Part shown: positions 11,801-21,100 of the stretch, piece after piece
Layout of the letters: every line of letters begins with the position of its first letter
Numbering within the stretch: position 1 is the stretch's first letter
Assembly: GCF_000003815.2 (NCBI RefSeq)
Contig: NC_049997.1
Span: 664,774 to 718,478, forward strand
DNA: 53,705 bases
Reading direction: 5' to 3'
Source: Branchiostoma floridae
Lineage: Eukaryota > Chordata > Leptocardii > Amphioxiformes > Branchiostomatidae
The notes under the pieces: model-generated
What the model was told of the DNA's origin: nothing
The model's database searches: none
What the model saw: only the letters and a program-made list of their open reading frames with translations
Made by a program: the position numbers and the translations under genes

Positions 11801-14800
11801 TTTATGCAAGGTATAATTTACAAATATTGCATTATAGTTGGAAGTATTCGTTTTAGTCCATAGCACACTAATATTTCTTTCATTAAAAAGAACACATCAT
11901 TTCTTGTTTTTAGGGTGTGGTATTCCCAAGCCTGTTTGGCATATTGTCCAGATGGGCGCCTTCGACAGAGAGAGGCCGTCTTCTTACAATCGCCACTCTT
12001 GGTAAGTTAACAACTAAATATAAAATACAGCTAGCAACACAGTACACTGGACGTAAATGATGTCCATTCTCCTACGCAGAGTATGGGGTGTGCTGAAAGA
12101 GTCCATTCTTTCACGGAGGAGGGCATTTTTTTAAATCATTTTTTGTACTTTTGTGACTATTTCAAAGTCTTTTAGTTGGGTTATTTTTGGACTGGTCTAA
12201 TTTGCAATTTTGCATGGGTGTGCTGGAAGACTCCATTCTTGCACGGAGGGGGCATTTTATAAATCTTTTATTTTGGTGATTATGTCAAAGTCCAATTTTA
12301 GTGAATGTTTTTGTGGACTGCTCCACTTGACATATGAATATCACATAAAGAGTCCATTCTTGCACACGGAGGTTTTCTTTTTCAAATTCAGTTTTGGACG
12401 GGTGATGATTCAAATTTACATTTTTAACGGAAGTGTTTTTGGACTGGTCTATTATACATTTTCATGCACGGGGGACCTTTTTTGCTAAATCCAATTTTGG
12501 ATTCGGTTTCTTATTAAAAAAAACATGTTTTCAGTGGGAGTATTTCTGGACTTGTCTATTGTGCAAATTCACATGGGGTGCACTGGAAGAGTCTGATTTC
12601 TTGCATGGAGTAATTTTGTAAGATTCATTTTTGGGTCAATAACTGTCATTAATTAATTAATTAAAGTGATTTTTCACATGGGTGATTCTGGAACAGTCTA
12701 TTGCTTCATGGGGGGGGGTGGCCGGACTATACTGTATTTGCTCTCAAGCAAATGTCGGCCTTTCTAGTTTTATTTTAATCTTATTACTAATGTGTTTGCT
12801 TTGGCAATGTACACATTGTCAAAATCACAACTAAGCCTTTTGCCTGAGTGCTGTTTTTACAAATCATTATTTACCTAACTTAACTTGCCGGAAGTTAGAT
12901 CACGTAAATTTGATGAAACATATTTGTTTTGTTTTTTTCTCACAGGGGAAACCTTAGGGATTCTTGTGGGTTTTTCATTCACAGCACGTCTTATTACACA
13001 GTTTGGTTGGGCAATAGCCCTGTACATTACAGGTAAGCCCAGTTAATCACATTCGTCAATAGTTTCATTAGGTTGGTACGTCACTGAATAAAGAGATCAT
13101 TTTCACAACCAATTTTTTTTTTATTCTCACCGACGTTTCGGTGATCGTCTGTCACCAACCTAAATCTTTGAAAAATGAAATAAAAATTGCCGAAATGGAA
13201 TTCAATATGTCCAAAACAATATTTTCTACACATGACATGCACATACTCTGCAGTATTTCAAGTTAGAGGGCCAAAGCTTCAACTAAAGATGACCTACCTA
13301 TACTATAGTGTAGTACCCTCAGTCCTGGTCTGGCCATACAAGCCTCGTTTTGGTGCAATGACGCCAGTTGACCCCGGAAAATCCAAAATGGCCGCCAGAT
13401 CTGGAAATGCAATCATTCTGACTGGTTCACGTTGTACTGCAGGACAGGTGTCGCTGCTCAGAGTTCAGATGTAGTCACAAAACGTAAAGTATCTGCACAT
13501 ATGTAAATAATTTACGTTTGTGACCGCATCTGAACTGTAAGCAGCGACATCTGTCCTGCAGTACAATGTGAACCAGTCAGAATTGCCCTAAAGAAGGTGA
13601 GAATAAAGCAATGGTTGTGAAAAATTGTCTCTTTATTCAGTCAATCACATTGTTTTTACGGTACATAATGCAAATGCTAGAAGGTAAGGAAAACACTGCA
13701 CAAAATTCAATAAACTTTTGTTTTAAACGTTCACTCAGATTGCAATATTTAGCTTTTGATCGGAAGTGTTTTTAATTTATTCCAGTAAATAATGTCAACC
13801 ACTTTTCTTTAAAAAACATACGCTTTATAGAAATTGTATGTGGAGATATAAAACATCCACACGTTTTCTCACTATTATATTTCAAGATGTATATGTAATA
13901 ACCGTAGTGGCAACTTAAATTTCTTTTAACTACTGTCTCGACACATATAAAACGTTAGATCATTAAAGTGTATATTGTTTATAGGTTTTCAGTGTTTGAA
14001 ATATGGCTCTATCGTGATATGCACGTTAACCCTATCCAGACTGAGGAGGGGGGGCTAAAAGTGCCTGCGCAAACTTTAACGTCGTATAGCTCCCAGCTTA
14101 TGCTAGAACAACCAAACTTAGTGACTTTCCTAGAACGGGTTTCTGAAAGACATATATTACAAAAATCACTAGTTTTGGTTTTAACAATGGGATTTTACGA
14201 TTTTCTTGCTAAACTATACTATCTTTTTTCATATATCTTTAAGGTGCTGTTGGCTTGGCATTTTGCTGTTTGCGGTGTTTGTTGGCGTTTGACTCACCTG
14301 CCAAACATCCAAGAATATCTGAGACCGAAAAGACGTACATCGAGTCCAATTTAGAGAACACGAATGAAGTAAACCTTATCTCTTTTTGCATGAACACGAT
14401 TTGTAAAAAAACATCGTCTTTGCTGGTTGGGGAACATAAGGTGGAAATTAAGTTTCAGAAACTCATACGATCCGGTGTATTTATATGAGTTCGAGAGAAA
14501 TATTATACAGCTGTAGTATACTCAAATTTGTATACTATCATCATTCTCTCTCTCTTTCTCTCTCTCTTTCCCACTCTCTTTTTCTATATACACGCATATT
14601 TATATTTTATTTTTTCTTGAACGACAGGAACATTCCGTGGTTAAAAATGCTATCAACGCTACATATTTGGGTACTGATCTACATCCACTGTACGGATAGC
14701 TGGGGACTCGACATAATGATGACCAGTTTACCTCTCTACATCGATACTATACTGAACTTCAACATCGATACCGTACGTAGCGCTTACTTATCATTCTCAA

Positions 14801-17800
14801 CTCTTATAAACATGTTAACAATGCAGAGTAAGAACTTGTGGCATCACCTTTAAAAATACACTAAGCGAGATACTTTTTTCTTGAAAATTTAAGAAATTGT
14901 AGAAAGCAGAAGGTATTTACCAATCAGAAGACTGCATTTGGTATTGATTTTTGAATCATGGACAGACATGAACCGTGGTTTTTGGATTTTAATGGCAGTG
15001 TACCATTACACATTACGGTCGATGGCTTATTCGGTGACTGTATAAAAACGAACAGGCCTTTTGTCACCAGAACAAAAATGTATTTTTACCATTTTGTGAA
15101 ATACTATGAACATCCATTACCATATTATATGTGTAATAACCTAATTTTTTTTTTGAAAATAATTTCATCAGGTTGGTAGATCATAGGGCAAAAGAATGTT
15201 CATTACACAACCAGTTTTCTCACCTGCTGACATTTCGATGTCCGTCAGGCATCTTCCTCAGAGCCTTTAACTAGAATTCTACTTCTCGCCACTATATGTG
15301 GCCTGGATAATAAATCCACCCCAGTGATGAACCGGGACGAAGGGGGGTACAAGCTCGGCCACGTTTGGGATAATAATAATCTTTTATTGCAAACTCATGC
15401 CCGAAGGCTAATTGCAAAAATACATGTGTGAAAGTACATTGATGATAATGATACAATAACAAAGTGGACATAGGGGTCAACAACTAGTGATACTTCTAAT
15501 CTAAAATGAATGCTATTGGGTTTGATTTCTTTTCTGTATACAGTGGAGGATGAAATTGCCGACATTTTGGGAGACATATGCATTGGGTGGTGCTAACAGG
15601 AAGGCAGTTTTTTGTAGTTCGTTACGATGTGCAAAGCTGGGAAAAAATTTGTTAACTAGTTTAAATAGTTTGTCTCTTTCGGCAAATTTTCATAGGAGAA
15701 AGCGTAAACGTTAAACTTGTAAAACAGTTTGATGTGACAAAATATGACACTGCAGCCAACAAGGCATTCATTCCTGTATAAAAGAAGTATACCATGGTAC
15801 CAGTATAGTGACAGTGAAACTAGTGTAGTAGACTGGTATCGCTACAACCATGTTGGCAGATTCCATATTGGTACCACTCTTACAATTATCCAGCAACTTC
15901 AGTAAAGGATGCCTCTTTAGTGTCAGTACCCCATACGATTATTAGGTTACAACACAACATATTGACCCCTTCTGTTCTATCTAACCATCCCTGAAAAGGA
16001 ATATTTTTTTTAAATTATTTTTCTGAAATCAGGCAAAAATTGATGAGCGCGCGAAGGACACCCATTACGATTTACTTGCTGTGGCCCAATGCGATACGCG
16101 CTTAAAAGCATTTCGATAAAAAATGTCTATATTTTAGTCGAATCACAAACTTAAAATAGTCGATGCTGTCTGACACTTCTGACCGGTTCCAAATTACCTG
16201 GGTAACTATCGCTTGCGTGTTAGAAAAGAAAAATGGAATATATACAATATCCACCGACAAAAGAATCATATTCTACTTCGACTTCTTCTCGCTTCTTTGT
16301 AATACTAAAGATGTAGGAACAAATTAATAATCAAATCTTTGTCTAAATTCATAAGGAACAGGAATTTGTCATTGTTATTGTGATGTATGAAGTAAGAAAA
16401 CATAGATTCTATCAGTCAATAAAGTTCAGTTCTCAATATCTTGCCTAATTTAAATTCTATTTTAAAATGCTTTTTATCTTCTATTTTTCTATAACGTAAT
16501 CCACAGTGTTGGTCGGTGCTGCGGCCTGCCTCATTGCCGTTGCTCACGTTGGGTGCGATTCTACTACAGCAATCGTCCTTCTGTGCCTGGGTGTGGCTTT
16601 TAGAGGGGTGATGGTGCCCGGGTTCTATCCCAGCTACACTGATCTCACGCTAGGCTTCTCTGGTGTGGCGTTTGGAGTCAGCAACAGTGTAGCAAACTGT
16701 ACTGGATTCCTCGTGCCTCTGGTGGTGGGGGTTCTCACTGAGAAGAATGTGAGTTTTCCATTATACAAATTATAATTGAAAATGCCCTCCTTCAAAATCA
16801 ACAAAATCTTTTTCTCTCTTTGTAAAAAAGGATGGCAAATCTGTATACAGTTATCATTATATCCTTACTGCTCATACCGAAAAACAGGCAAATGTTGACA
16901 TTTTGAAATCTCAAAACGTATGCTACCGGCTAGGGCTGGGTACCGGTACAGAAAATTCAGGTCCAGGTCCGGTTCAGGTCCAAAGGATCAGGTCCAGGTC
17001 CGGACCTGAACCTGGACCTGATTCAGTATGACTCATACCAATTGTCCATTTCACTACAAAGAAATCTGTTTGGTGAAGTATTAGACTTACACTGGCGTTT
17101 TAAAATCCTACAACGCTAACTACACCTGTACGATTGACTGTAAACCTTGGTAGAAATTACTATAAACTCTACTCTACTTCATTCTTGTCATTTTCTTCCA
17201 ACTGCAAGCGCCAAAACGTGTGAATGCCTGATAAAATAATATGTTAATTTTCTAATCGTCCAACATCCGGTCCACCTAATTTTTTCAGGTCCGGTTTTTC
17301 TGGACCGGTCCAATAAGAAAAACCGGTTTTGTACCGGTCCGCTGTACCGATACCCAGCCCTACTACCGGCAAAAGAACGTGGTCTAATATGTGCCTTAGC
17401 TGACAAGAAAAATGTATCACTACATAGTACCAGACTAGTGTTGTAGAATTCACAAAGGTCGTGTATTATCAGCTCTTAGTCGGTATATTGCCCTAAAATA
17501 AGTATTAGTCACGGTTTTTTTTAAACAACCATGGCATATTTTCCTTCTAATCGAACAGCAAACAGTAGCAGCCTGGCAGAAAGTCTTCTACGTCAGCGCC
17601 GCCATTTCTGTTTCTGGATCCGTCATGGCTCTAGTCTTCCTCCGGACTGATCCGGTTTCCTGGGTGCAGAACCCGGATGAAGACAAACTGCCTCAGCCAG
17701 AACGAAGTACATTGTTAAGTATTACCGGGGAGCGTGACATAACAAAAGTTGATTCGGTGTTTATTTTCGAATCTCACGCACCCCATACACATAGCGTTAA

Positions 17801-17852
17801 TAGAAATAACTGTATAACTAAGGACGGCGTTAGGCAGTCGTTGCTGTGGTAG
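8722..17852 (+). CDS. SLC17-family (sialin/VGLUT-like) anion transporter, nine exons, damaged copy
   Basis: This is a multi-exon major-facilitator transporter of the SLC17 group, which moves organic anions (sialic acid, glutamate, phosphate) across lysosomal, synaptic-vesicle or plasma membranes. Recognised signatures in order: TM1 with CCIPARYSLAVLL and FSIVVVAMV; a glycosylated loop (NET, NST); FSWDPITQGRIIGAYAYGH of TM2; SRWAPSTERGRL at the TM4 region; FDSPAKHPRISETEKTYI after TM6; IPWLKML and TSLPLYI of TM7; and GFYPSYTDLTLGFSGVAFGV with VANCTGFLVPLVVGVLT of TM10-11. Exons: 8722-8881, 9886-9968, 11364-11590, 11914-12001, 12946-13032, 14244-14368, 14628-14827, 16507-16748, 17559-17852. Faults: a one-base deletion near 11507, a phase clash between exons 6 and 7, and about 30 residues (the conserved TM7-8 loop) not found between exons 7 and 8. 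It may be a recent pseudogene or a poorly assembled allele. Substrate cannot be told. Confidence 0.8.
8886..9872 (+). mobile_element. 5'-truncated CR1/jockey-like non-LTR retrotransposon in intron 1
   Basis: The translated fragment covers the end of the reverse transcriptase palm (LQSELDTFSDWAKLNHMLLN, then EKCKVM) and the thumb and C-terminal region (TCLLGVWL, YTSYVRPVVEYCAPVWHPGL, RVQKRALRTILG) with a stop at 9608-9610. A frame change occurs near 9020, so the copy is dead. The 3' untranslated part ends in AATAAA and a (CATT)n microsatellite (about 9833-9872), the usual 3' end style of CR1-like elements. The fragment starts just after where the catalytic YADD box should be. It fills nearly all of intron 1 of the SLC17-like gene, in the same orientation. 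Confidence 0.85.
9886..9968 (+). CDS. SLC17-like exon 2 (luminal loop)
   Basis: Acceptor AAATACTCAG lies just after the retrotransposon's (CATT)n tail; donor CAG|GTACGT. Encodes VDQDMAAMLYNETSVVWKEN and then STEHTSQ, with two N-glycosylation sequons (NET, NST) as expected in the TM1-TM2 loop of SLC17 proteins. It ends in phase 0, matching exon 3. Confidence 0.7.
9969..10958. other. Intron 2, left part, low-complexity AT-rich
   Basis: Intron with many T- and A-runs. The phrase TTTTCTTCCTGGAAGATA with the following GTGAGGAAGCAAAACAAGATA occurs twice (10361 and 10518), a local imperfect duplication. No exon seen. Confidence 0.5.
10959..11015 (+). pseudogene. Truncated duplicate of SLC17-like exon 3
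   Basis: After an AG (AAAATCAG) the sequence encodes DKFFWDPIAQGRIIGAYSY, matching the start of true exon 3 (DKFSWDPITQGRIIGAYAY) at about 86% nucleotide identity over 57 bases. The similarity stops abruptly at 11015. It is a partial upstream tandem copy of the exon with a plausible acceptor but no coding remainder or donor. Confidence 0.8.
11143..11333 (+). repeat. Dispersed repeat family R1, copy 1
   Basis: Contains GCCTTTCAGTAACCCGTTGC, a GCCAACAATATTTTTC block, GTCACCAAGTTT, a C-run, and ends TAGATAGGGTTAAAGT. The same ordered blocks are found inverted at 14025-14152 and direct at 46457-46673, so this is an interspersed repeat and not part of exon 3. Confidence 0.8.
11364..11590 (+). CDS. 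SLC17-like exon 3 (TM2-TM3), with one-base deletion
   Basis: Acceptor TTTTTTCCTAAAG; donor GTGCAG|GTACAA. Encodes DKFSWDPITQGRIIGAYAYG, then GGFLEARFGGKKVLGLSILL. Near 11507 the frame breaks (TCC TCC TGA). Moving to the next frame gives LLTLLTPAAAFAGEWWLFVV and RVGVGFVQ, which continues the family sequence. One lost base in the TCTCCTCC stretch explains this. With the base restored the exon would be 228 nt and end in phase 0, as exon 4 requires. Confidence 0.75.
11602..11793 (-). mobile_element. MITE family M1, copy 1 (inverted)
   Basis: Begins TACTGTAAACACATTTAAG and ends CTGCATTTACCGTA. The interior carries TTCGCGG blocks that are inverted relative to three other copies (18427-18634, 20624-20736, 21481-21693). 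It starts 11 bases after the end of exon 3, leaving the GTACAAGAT donor context as the only intron sequence between them. Confidence 0.8.
11914..12001 (+). CDS. SLC17-like exon 4 (TM4 region)
   Basis: Acceptor TTGTTTTTAG; donor CTTG|GTAAGT. Encodes GVVFPSLFGILSRWAPSTER followed by GRLLTIATLG; the WAPxxER motif is a strong SLC17 hallmark. Phase 0 in, phase 1 out. Confidence 0.85.
12098..12772 (+). repeat. Decayed tandem array of about five 120-130-bp units in intron 4
   Basis: Units start with GAGTCCATTCTTGCACGGAGG-like sequence and contain TTTTTGGACTGGTCTATT and a GCATGGG block. Starts are near 12098, 12228, 12350, 12470 and 12590. The last unit runs into CTGTATTTGCTCTCAAGCAA and the motif ATGTCGGCCTTTCTAGTT, which is shared with single copies at 44100-44240 (direct) and 48560-48690 (inverted). 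Divergence between units is high, so the array is old. Confidence 0.75.
12946..13032 (+). CDS. SLC17-like exon 5 (TM5)
   Basis: Acceptor TTTTTTCTCACAG; donor ACAG|GTAAGC. Encodes GETLGILVGFSFTARLITQF then GWAIALYITG. Phase 1 on both sides, matching exons 4 and 6. Confidence 0.85.
13073..13651. mobile_element. Inverted-repeat element with a nested long palindrome, intron 5
   Basis: Outer inverted repeats: the block around 13084-13131 (CACTGAATAAAGAGATCATT through TTATTCTCACC) is mirrored by 13596-13651 (GGTGAGAATAAAGCAATGG through CTCTTTATTCAGTCA). Inside is a near-perfect palindrome, 13415-13488 against 13511-13583 (about 73 bases per arm, 22-base loop), including ACTGGTTCACGTTGTACTGC. A related left end (CATCAGGTTGGTAGATCATA) recurs at 15168-15275. 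It looks like a non-autonomous foldback transposon. Confidence 0.75.
14025..14152 (-). repeat. Dispersed repeat family R1, copy 2 (inverted)
   Basis: Starts AACCCTATCCAGACTGAGGA, with the G-run, CTAAAAGTGCCTGCGC and AACTTAGTGACTTTCCTAG blocks: the reverse complement order of the copies at 11143 and 46457. It lies in intron 5 of the SLC17-like gene. Confidence 0.75.
14244..14368 (+). CDS. SLC17-like exon 6 (TM6 and DSPAKHPRI motif)
   Basis: Acceptor ATATCTTTAAG; donor AATGAA|GTAAAC. Encodes AVGLAFCCLRCLLAFDSPAK followed by HPRISETEKTYIESNLENTN. The SPAKHPRI(S/T) motif is diagnostic of SLC17. Phase 1 in and phase 0 out, but exon 7 needs phase 2, so either one small indel or an unseen alternative donor is involved. 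Confidence 0.85.
14628..14827 (+). CDS. SLC17-like exon 7 (TM7)
   Basis: Acceptor TTGAACGACAG; donor TGCAGA|GTAAGA. Encodes NIPWLKMLSTLHIWVLIYIH, then SWGLDIMMTSLPLYIDTILN and FNIDT, matching the IPWxxI...W...TSLPxY pattern of the family. The reading frame starts at 14629, leaving one unpaired base against exon 6. It ends in phase 1. Confidence 0.75.
14828..16506. other. Intron 7; the expected TM7-TM8 loop exon is not found
   Basis: SLC17 proteins carry about 30 conserved residues here (a basic loop with an STTxVRK-like motif) that no frame in this stretch supplies, although there is no N gap. The intron contains a fragment related to the 13073 element (15168-15275) and the degraded 3' part of a minus-strand LINE (15368-15720). 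Confidence 0.55.
15368..15720 (-). mobile_element. Degraded LINE 3' end (minus strand)
   Basis: On the minus strand the sequence reads TTGCAATTAGCCTTCGGGCA followed by TGAGTTTGCAATAAAAGATTATTATTA, a LINE-type 3' tail. Related tails are at about 21408 (direct) and, more weakly, near 6012. Upstream frames (LEVSLVVDPYVHFVIV) are short and broken. Assignment rests mainly on the repeated tail. Confidence 0.5.
16507..16748 (+). CDS. SLC17-like exon 8 (TM8-TM11)
   Basis: Acceptor TAATCCACAG; donor AAGAAT|GTGAGT. Encodes LVGAAACLIAVAHVGCDSTT, GVMVPGFYPSYTDLTLGFSG and SVANCTGFLVPLVVGVLTEK, aligning with the TM9-TM11 region where family members read N..D.AP.....GI.N......G. The entry phase (1) matches the exit of exon 7 and the exit phase (0) matches exon 9. 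Confidence 0.85.
16931..17362 (+). mobile_element. hAT-like non-autonomous transposon with 8-bp target duplication
   Basis: Ends are inverted: TAGGGCTGGGTACCGGTAC on the left and GTACCGATACCCAGCCCTA on the right. Both sides are flanked by CTACCGGC (16923-16930 and 17363-17370), a perfect 8-bp target-site duplication, the hallmark of hAT elements. The interior contains tandem AGGTCCAGGTCCGG/CCGGACCTGAACCTGG blocks. It has no transposase. It lies in intron 8 of the SLC17-like gene. Confidence 0.85.
17559..17852 (+). CDS. SLC17-like exon 9 (TM12, C-terminus, stop)
   Basis: Acceptor TTCTAATCGAACAG. Encodes QTVAAWQKVFYVSAAISVSG then SVMALVFLRTDPVSWVQNPD (TM12 and the start of the cytosolic tail) and runs on to a TAG at 17850-17852. 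From about residue HAPHTHSV onwards the codons lie in a dispersed repeat also present inverted at 37091-37193, so the last 25 or so residues are repeat-derived. Confidence 0.75.
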   Translation, partial: QTVAAWQKVFYVSAAISVSGSVMALVFLRTDPVSWVQNPDEDKLPQPERSTLLSITGERDITKVDSVFIFESHAPHTHSVNRNNCITKDGVRQSLLW

Positions 17853-17906
17853 GTTCGTGTCCTTTCATCCTAGGATGACCTGCGTTATTAGCAGTGCTGT
17901 GTCGAG
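17777..17906 (+). repeat. Dispersed repeat overlapping the SLC17-like stop codon
   Basis: CACCCCATACACATAGCGTT through TTTCATCCTAGGATGA, with weaker similarity on to GAGGACAACGCC, matches the reverse complement of 37065-37193 at roughly 90% identity over the best 100 bases. Confidence 0.85.
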
Positions 17907-17994
17907 GACAACGCCAAGCGCGCACGGCCCGCCGTGATCAGCGTGGCTTGGACAGGCGCGATGCGTCATGGGAATGAGCGGTCCAAGATCCAAG

Positions 17995-18103
17995 ATGGCG
18001 GCCTCCACAGATTATCGGATGACGAGATTACACACGAACACGCCTGGAAACGTTCGAAACGTACCTTTCCAAACGTATTCATTCCACGTAACCCGTTCTA
18101 AAG
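17995..18103 (+). CDS. Small gene exon 1
   Basis: ATGGCGGCC start; donor CTAAAG|GTAGGT. Encodes MAASTDYRMTRLHTNTPGNV followed by RNVPFQTYSFHVTRSK, leaving one base (phase 1). Confidence 0.55.
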
Positions 18104-21100
18104 GTAGGTCTAATTCATCAAGGCATCGTTTTTGTCCTTCTTGATCATAAATGAGGCATAGAAAAATCATAATCCATTCTAAACAGATTTAACAATTTTT
18201 CACCCCGGAGGTCTCTCCGGCCTCCTTGACAATTTCCACCTTGTTTCCACGTTACTAATATTTTTTACTGGTGCAGGTACATTATAACGTTACATGATAG
18301 GTTCCAGGGCCCAGTTGTCTCATTGATACTAATGCATTTGTTTTGAAAATCCGAGGTTACAAGGACAATTTGTATGCAATTGTAAGCCCTCAGAGTACAG
18401 GTTATACTGATTGCGGTTACTAAAATTACTGTAAATGCAGAAATGTTCGCGGTGGATTAATGTTCGCGGTTTCCGGGGTGACCACTTCACCGCGAACTTA
18501 AAACCACCGCGAACATTTTTCTATTATGATATTAGACTACAGTCTATGGTGTTACCGCAAACTTCCACCGCGAAAAGTCCCTTTTCCCACTACTGCAAAA
18601 TTAAATCCCCGCGAACTTAAATGCATTTACAGTATACAGTGTACTTGTACCATGTTACATAATAGTATGAGTAGTACTAAGTATTAGTCTCTAACAGACT
18701 CCAGAGGTCGCTGGAAAAACTGTACATATTGTACAAATACTGAAATAGGAGTCAGGTGGCTAAAGGTATACATAATGAGCTTGTGACTGTGATAGCTGGG
18801 TAGAGTAGAGTAGATAGATAGCAGAGTACTGACTGAAATGCCATTGCAACTTATTTGTCCCTATTTGGCTAAATCTTTCTCTTTTTCATCCAGCAATACG
18901 TCTGCTTGGAGACTCACTAAATATCTCAATTGGTAAAATCAAGGAGGTGAATGATCTGTTGTGATGTTTGGGCTGTTTGGTGTTTGATTGTGGGATATAT
19001 ATATATAGAAAATAAGAATACAACACGGTGTATTACGTTTGACCCGCAGGTCGGATCGCCTGACGGTCGAAGGCCTTTGACCGTTGGGCAATCCGATCTG
19101 TGGGAGGGCTGGGACCGAGGGTGATGCGGAATACACCGTGTTGTATTTTAATTATGTTATACCCACCTGAGAAAACACATATTTGGATGATATGTTGTTC
19201 ACATAGAAATTATCTAGTGTCACATATGTGCTATATAATCTATTATTAAGTATTAATGTTTAAACTTAGATTGTACAGGTTTGGGGGCTTACTGGTCGAA
19301 GAAAATAACGAGTGAAGTTGAGTAGAGTCTAGAGTCATTCCTACCAAGTTTTAAAGCCAATTGTAAAGAGGCACTTAGCGTTGTAGGATTTCAAAATGCC
19401 AGTGGCAGACTAATACAGATTTCTGTGTAGTGAAATGGACCATTGGTTTGAGTATCGTCCATTCACAAGTTTTCACATACTGAATCAGGTCCAACCTGAT
19501 CCTCTGGACCTGAACCGGACCTGGACGGTCCTGAATTTTATGTAACCCACCCCTAGTTCATGCCGTACCCGTAAGAAATTCTTGCCAATCCAGTAATGGA
19601 CTGGAAATTATTTTTTAAGTTGAACCCAGAAAATTGAGCATGATACATCATGTTAACTTTTGTTAAAAAAGAGGAGTCACCCGATTTAATTATAAGGCCT
19701 AGGAAAAAAAATGTTGTGTTTCCTGTTTCAGTCCTGAAAAAATTAGGGTCGGTAGGTAGGGATTATCTTTTTTTTTTTCTTTTTTTTTTTTTAGGCTGGC
19801 CAAAATTCTAGTGATACATATTTACAATACAGTTGAACAAAGTAAACTGAAATGTATGATGACACTTGTCTTTCAATGTCAAACTTTAATTTTGTGCATG
19901 ATAGATACATTTATCCTTCATTAGATGGGACAAGCAGTGTTTTACTTCAATAGGAAGCAGGCCAAATAAAAATTCTAACTGGAAGCTATGTGACTCCACT
20001 GCCCACCCAAAAAAAAAGTCTAGGGTCGGCAGGTTTTTTTAGGGTAGGTAGGGAAACAGGAAACACAACATTTTTTTCCTAGGCCTAACCCAAAACTCAC
20101 TCAGGTGAAAATGAGTACCTAGGGTCAAATGGAGATCCTGTGTTTTGTGAGAGCCCCACCCTGAGCATGTAAAAGAACCTGTCACACTTATTGAAAAGAG
20201 TAGGGGACCTTCCCGGTGTGAGTAGATCAAACCTTTCCTGCTAAATGGAGAAGGGAATTTCCCTATTGAGTCAGTCAAACTTGCTGAAACTTGATGTCTC
20301 TGACTTGGGGAGAAGAGATGCTGCTACAATGGCCTTTTACTGAGCAAACCCGTCAAAAAATGTATATCCATGAACTGGTTACCTGTACCATGAAGATTTA
20401 CCATAGATCTGTTATTGTCATGGTGCTAGTGACTCTGCAATCTGCATGGACAAGTTTTCTCATTTTGGTGGTGCACATCTTGAAAACTAATAGGAGTTTG
20501 TGTATAAAAATAATAAAGGTTACATATTTGAAAGACTGTGTTTTTCCTTTTGCCGCCTTTGGGCAAAAGTGCCACGTTAACTCTTGTCACCACATATGAT
20601 ATAGGCGGCATATACTTAATGATACACTGTAAATGCAGAAATGTTCGCGGTGGATTAATGTTCGCGGTTTTCGGTGAAGTCCTTTTTCCCGCTACTGCGA
20701 AATTAAATCCCCGCGAACTTAAAAACATTTACAGTACTAGTTCTAGTAGGTTGGGCAAATTGCCAATCCCAATCTGCTGATTTTACCTCAAAAAGGTATC
20801 CTGACTGGTTATACCAGGATTTGCAAATTTGGATCAATCCTGTACCTGGGTAAATCCCATTTCAAGGTCTGTTAGTATCATTGTCACAAAAATGTACTAC
20901 AGGTACACACTTGTGTGTTTAAAAAAATAGAATGTCCCAAAATAGACTAGAATTTAAGATCCTAGCAAAGTCGTTTTTATGCTAGTCTTTTCTTGCTCTC
21001 TCTATCTGGTTTACCTAGCACATATATCTGTATGCCTGTTTCTCATCCAGAGTATAATACTAGGTAGTCCTTCAGGGTAATAATACATAATGCAGCTGCC

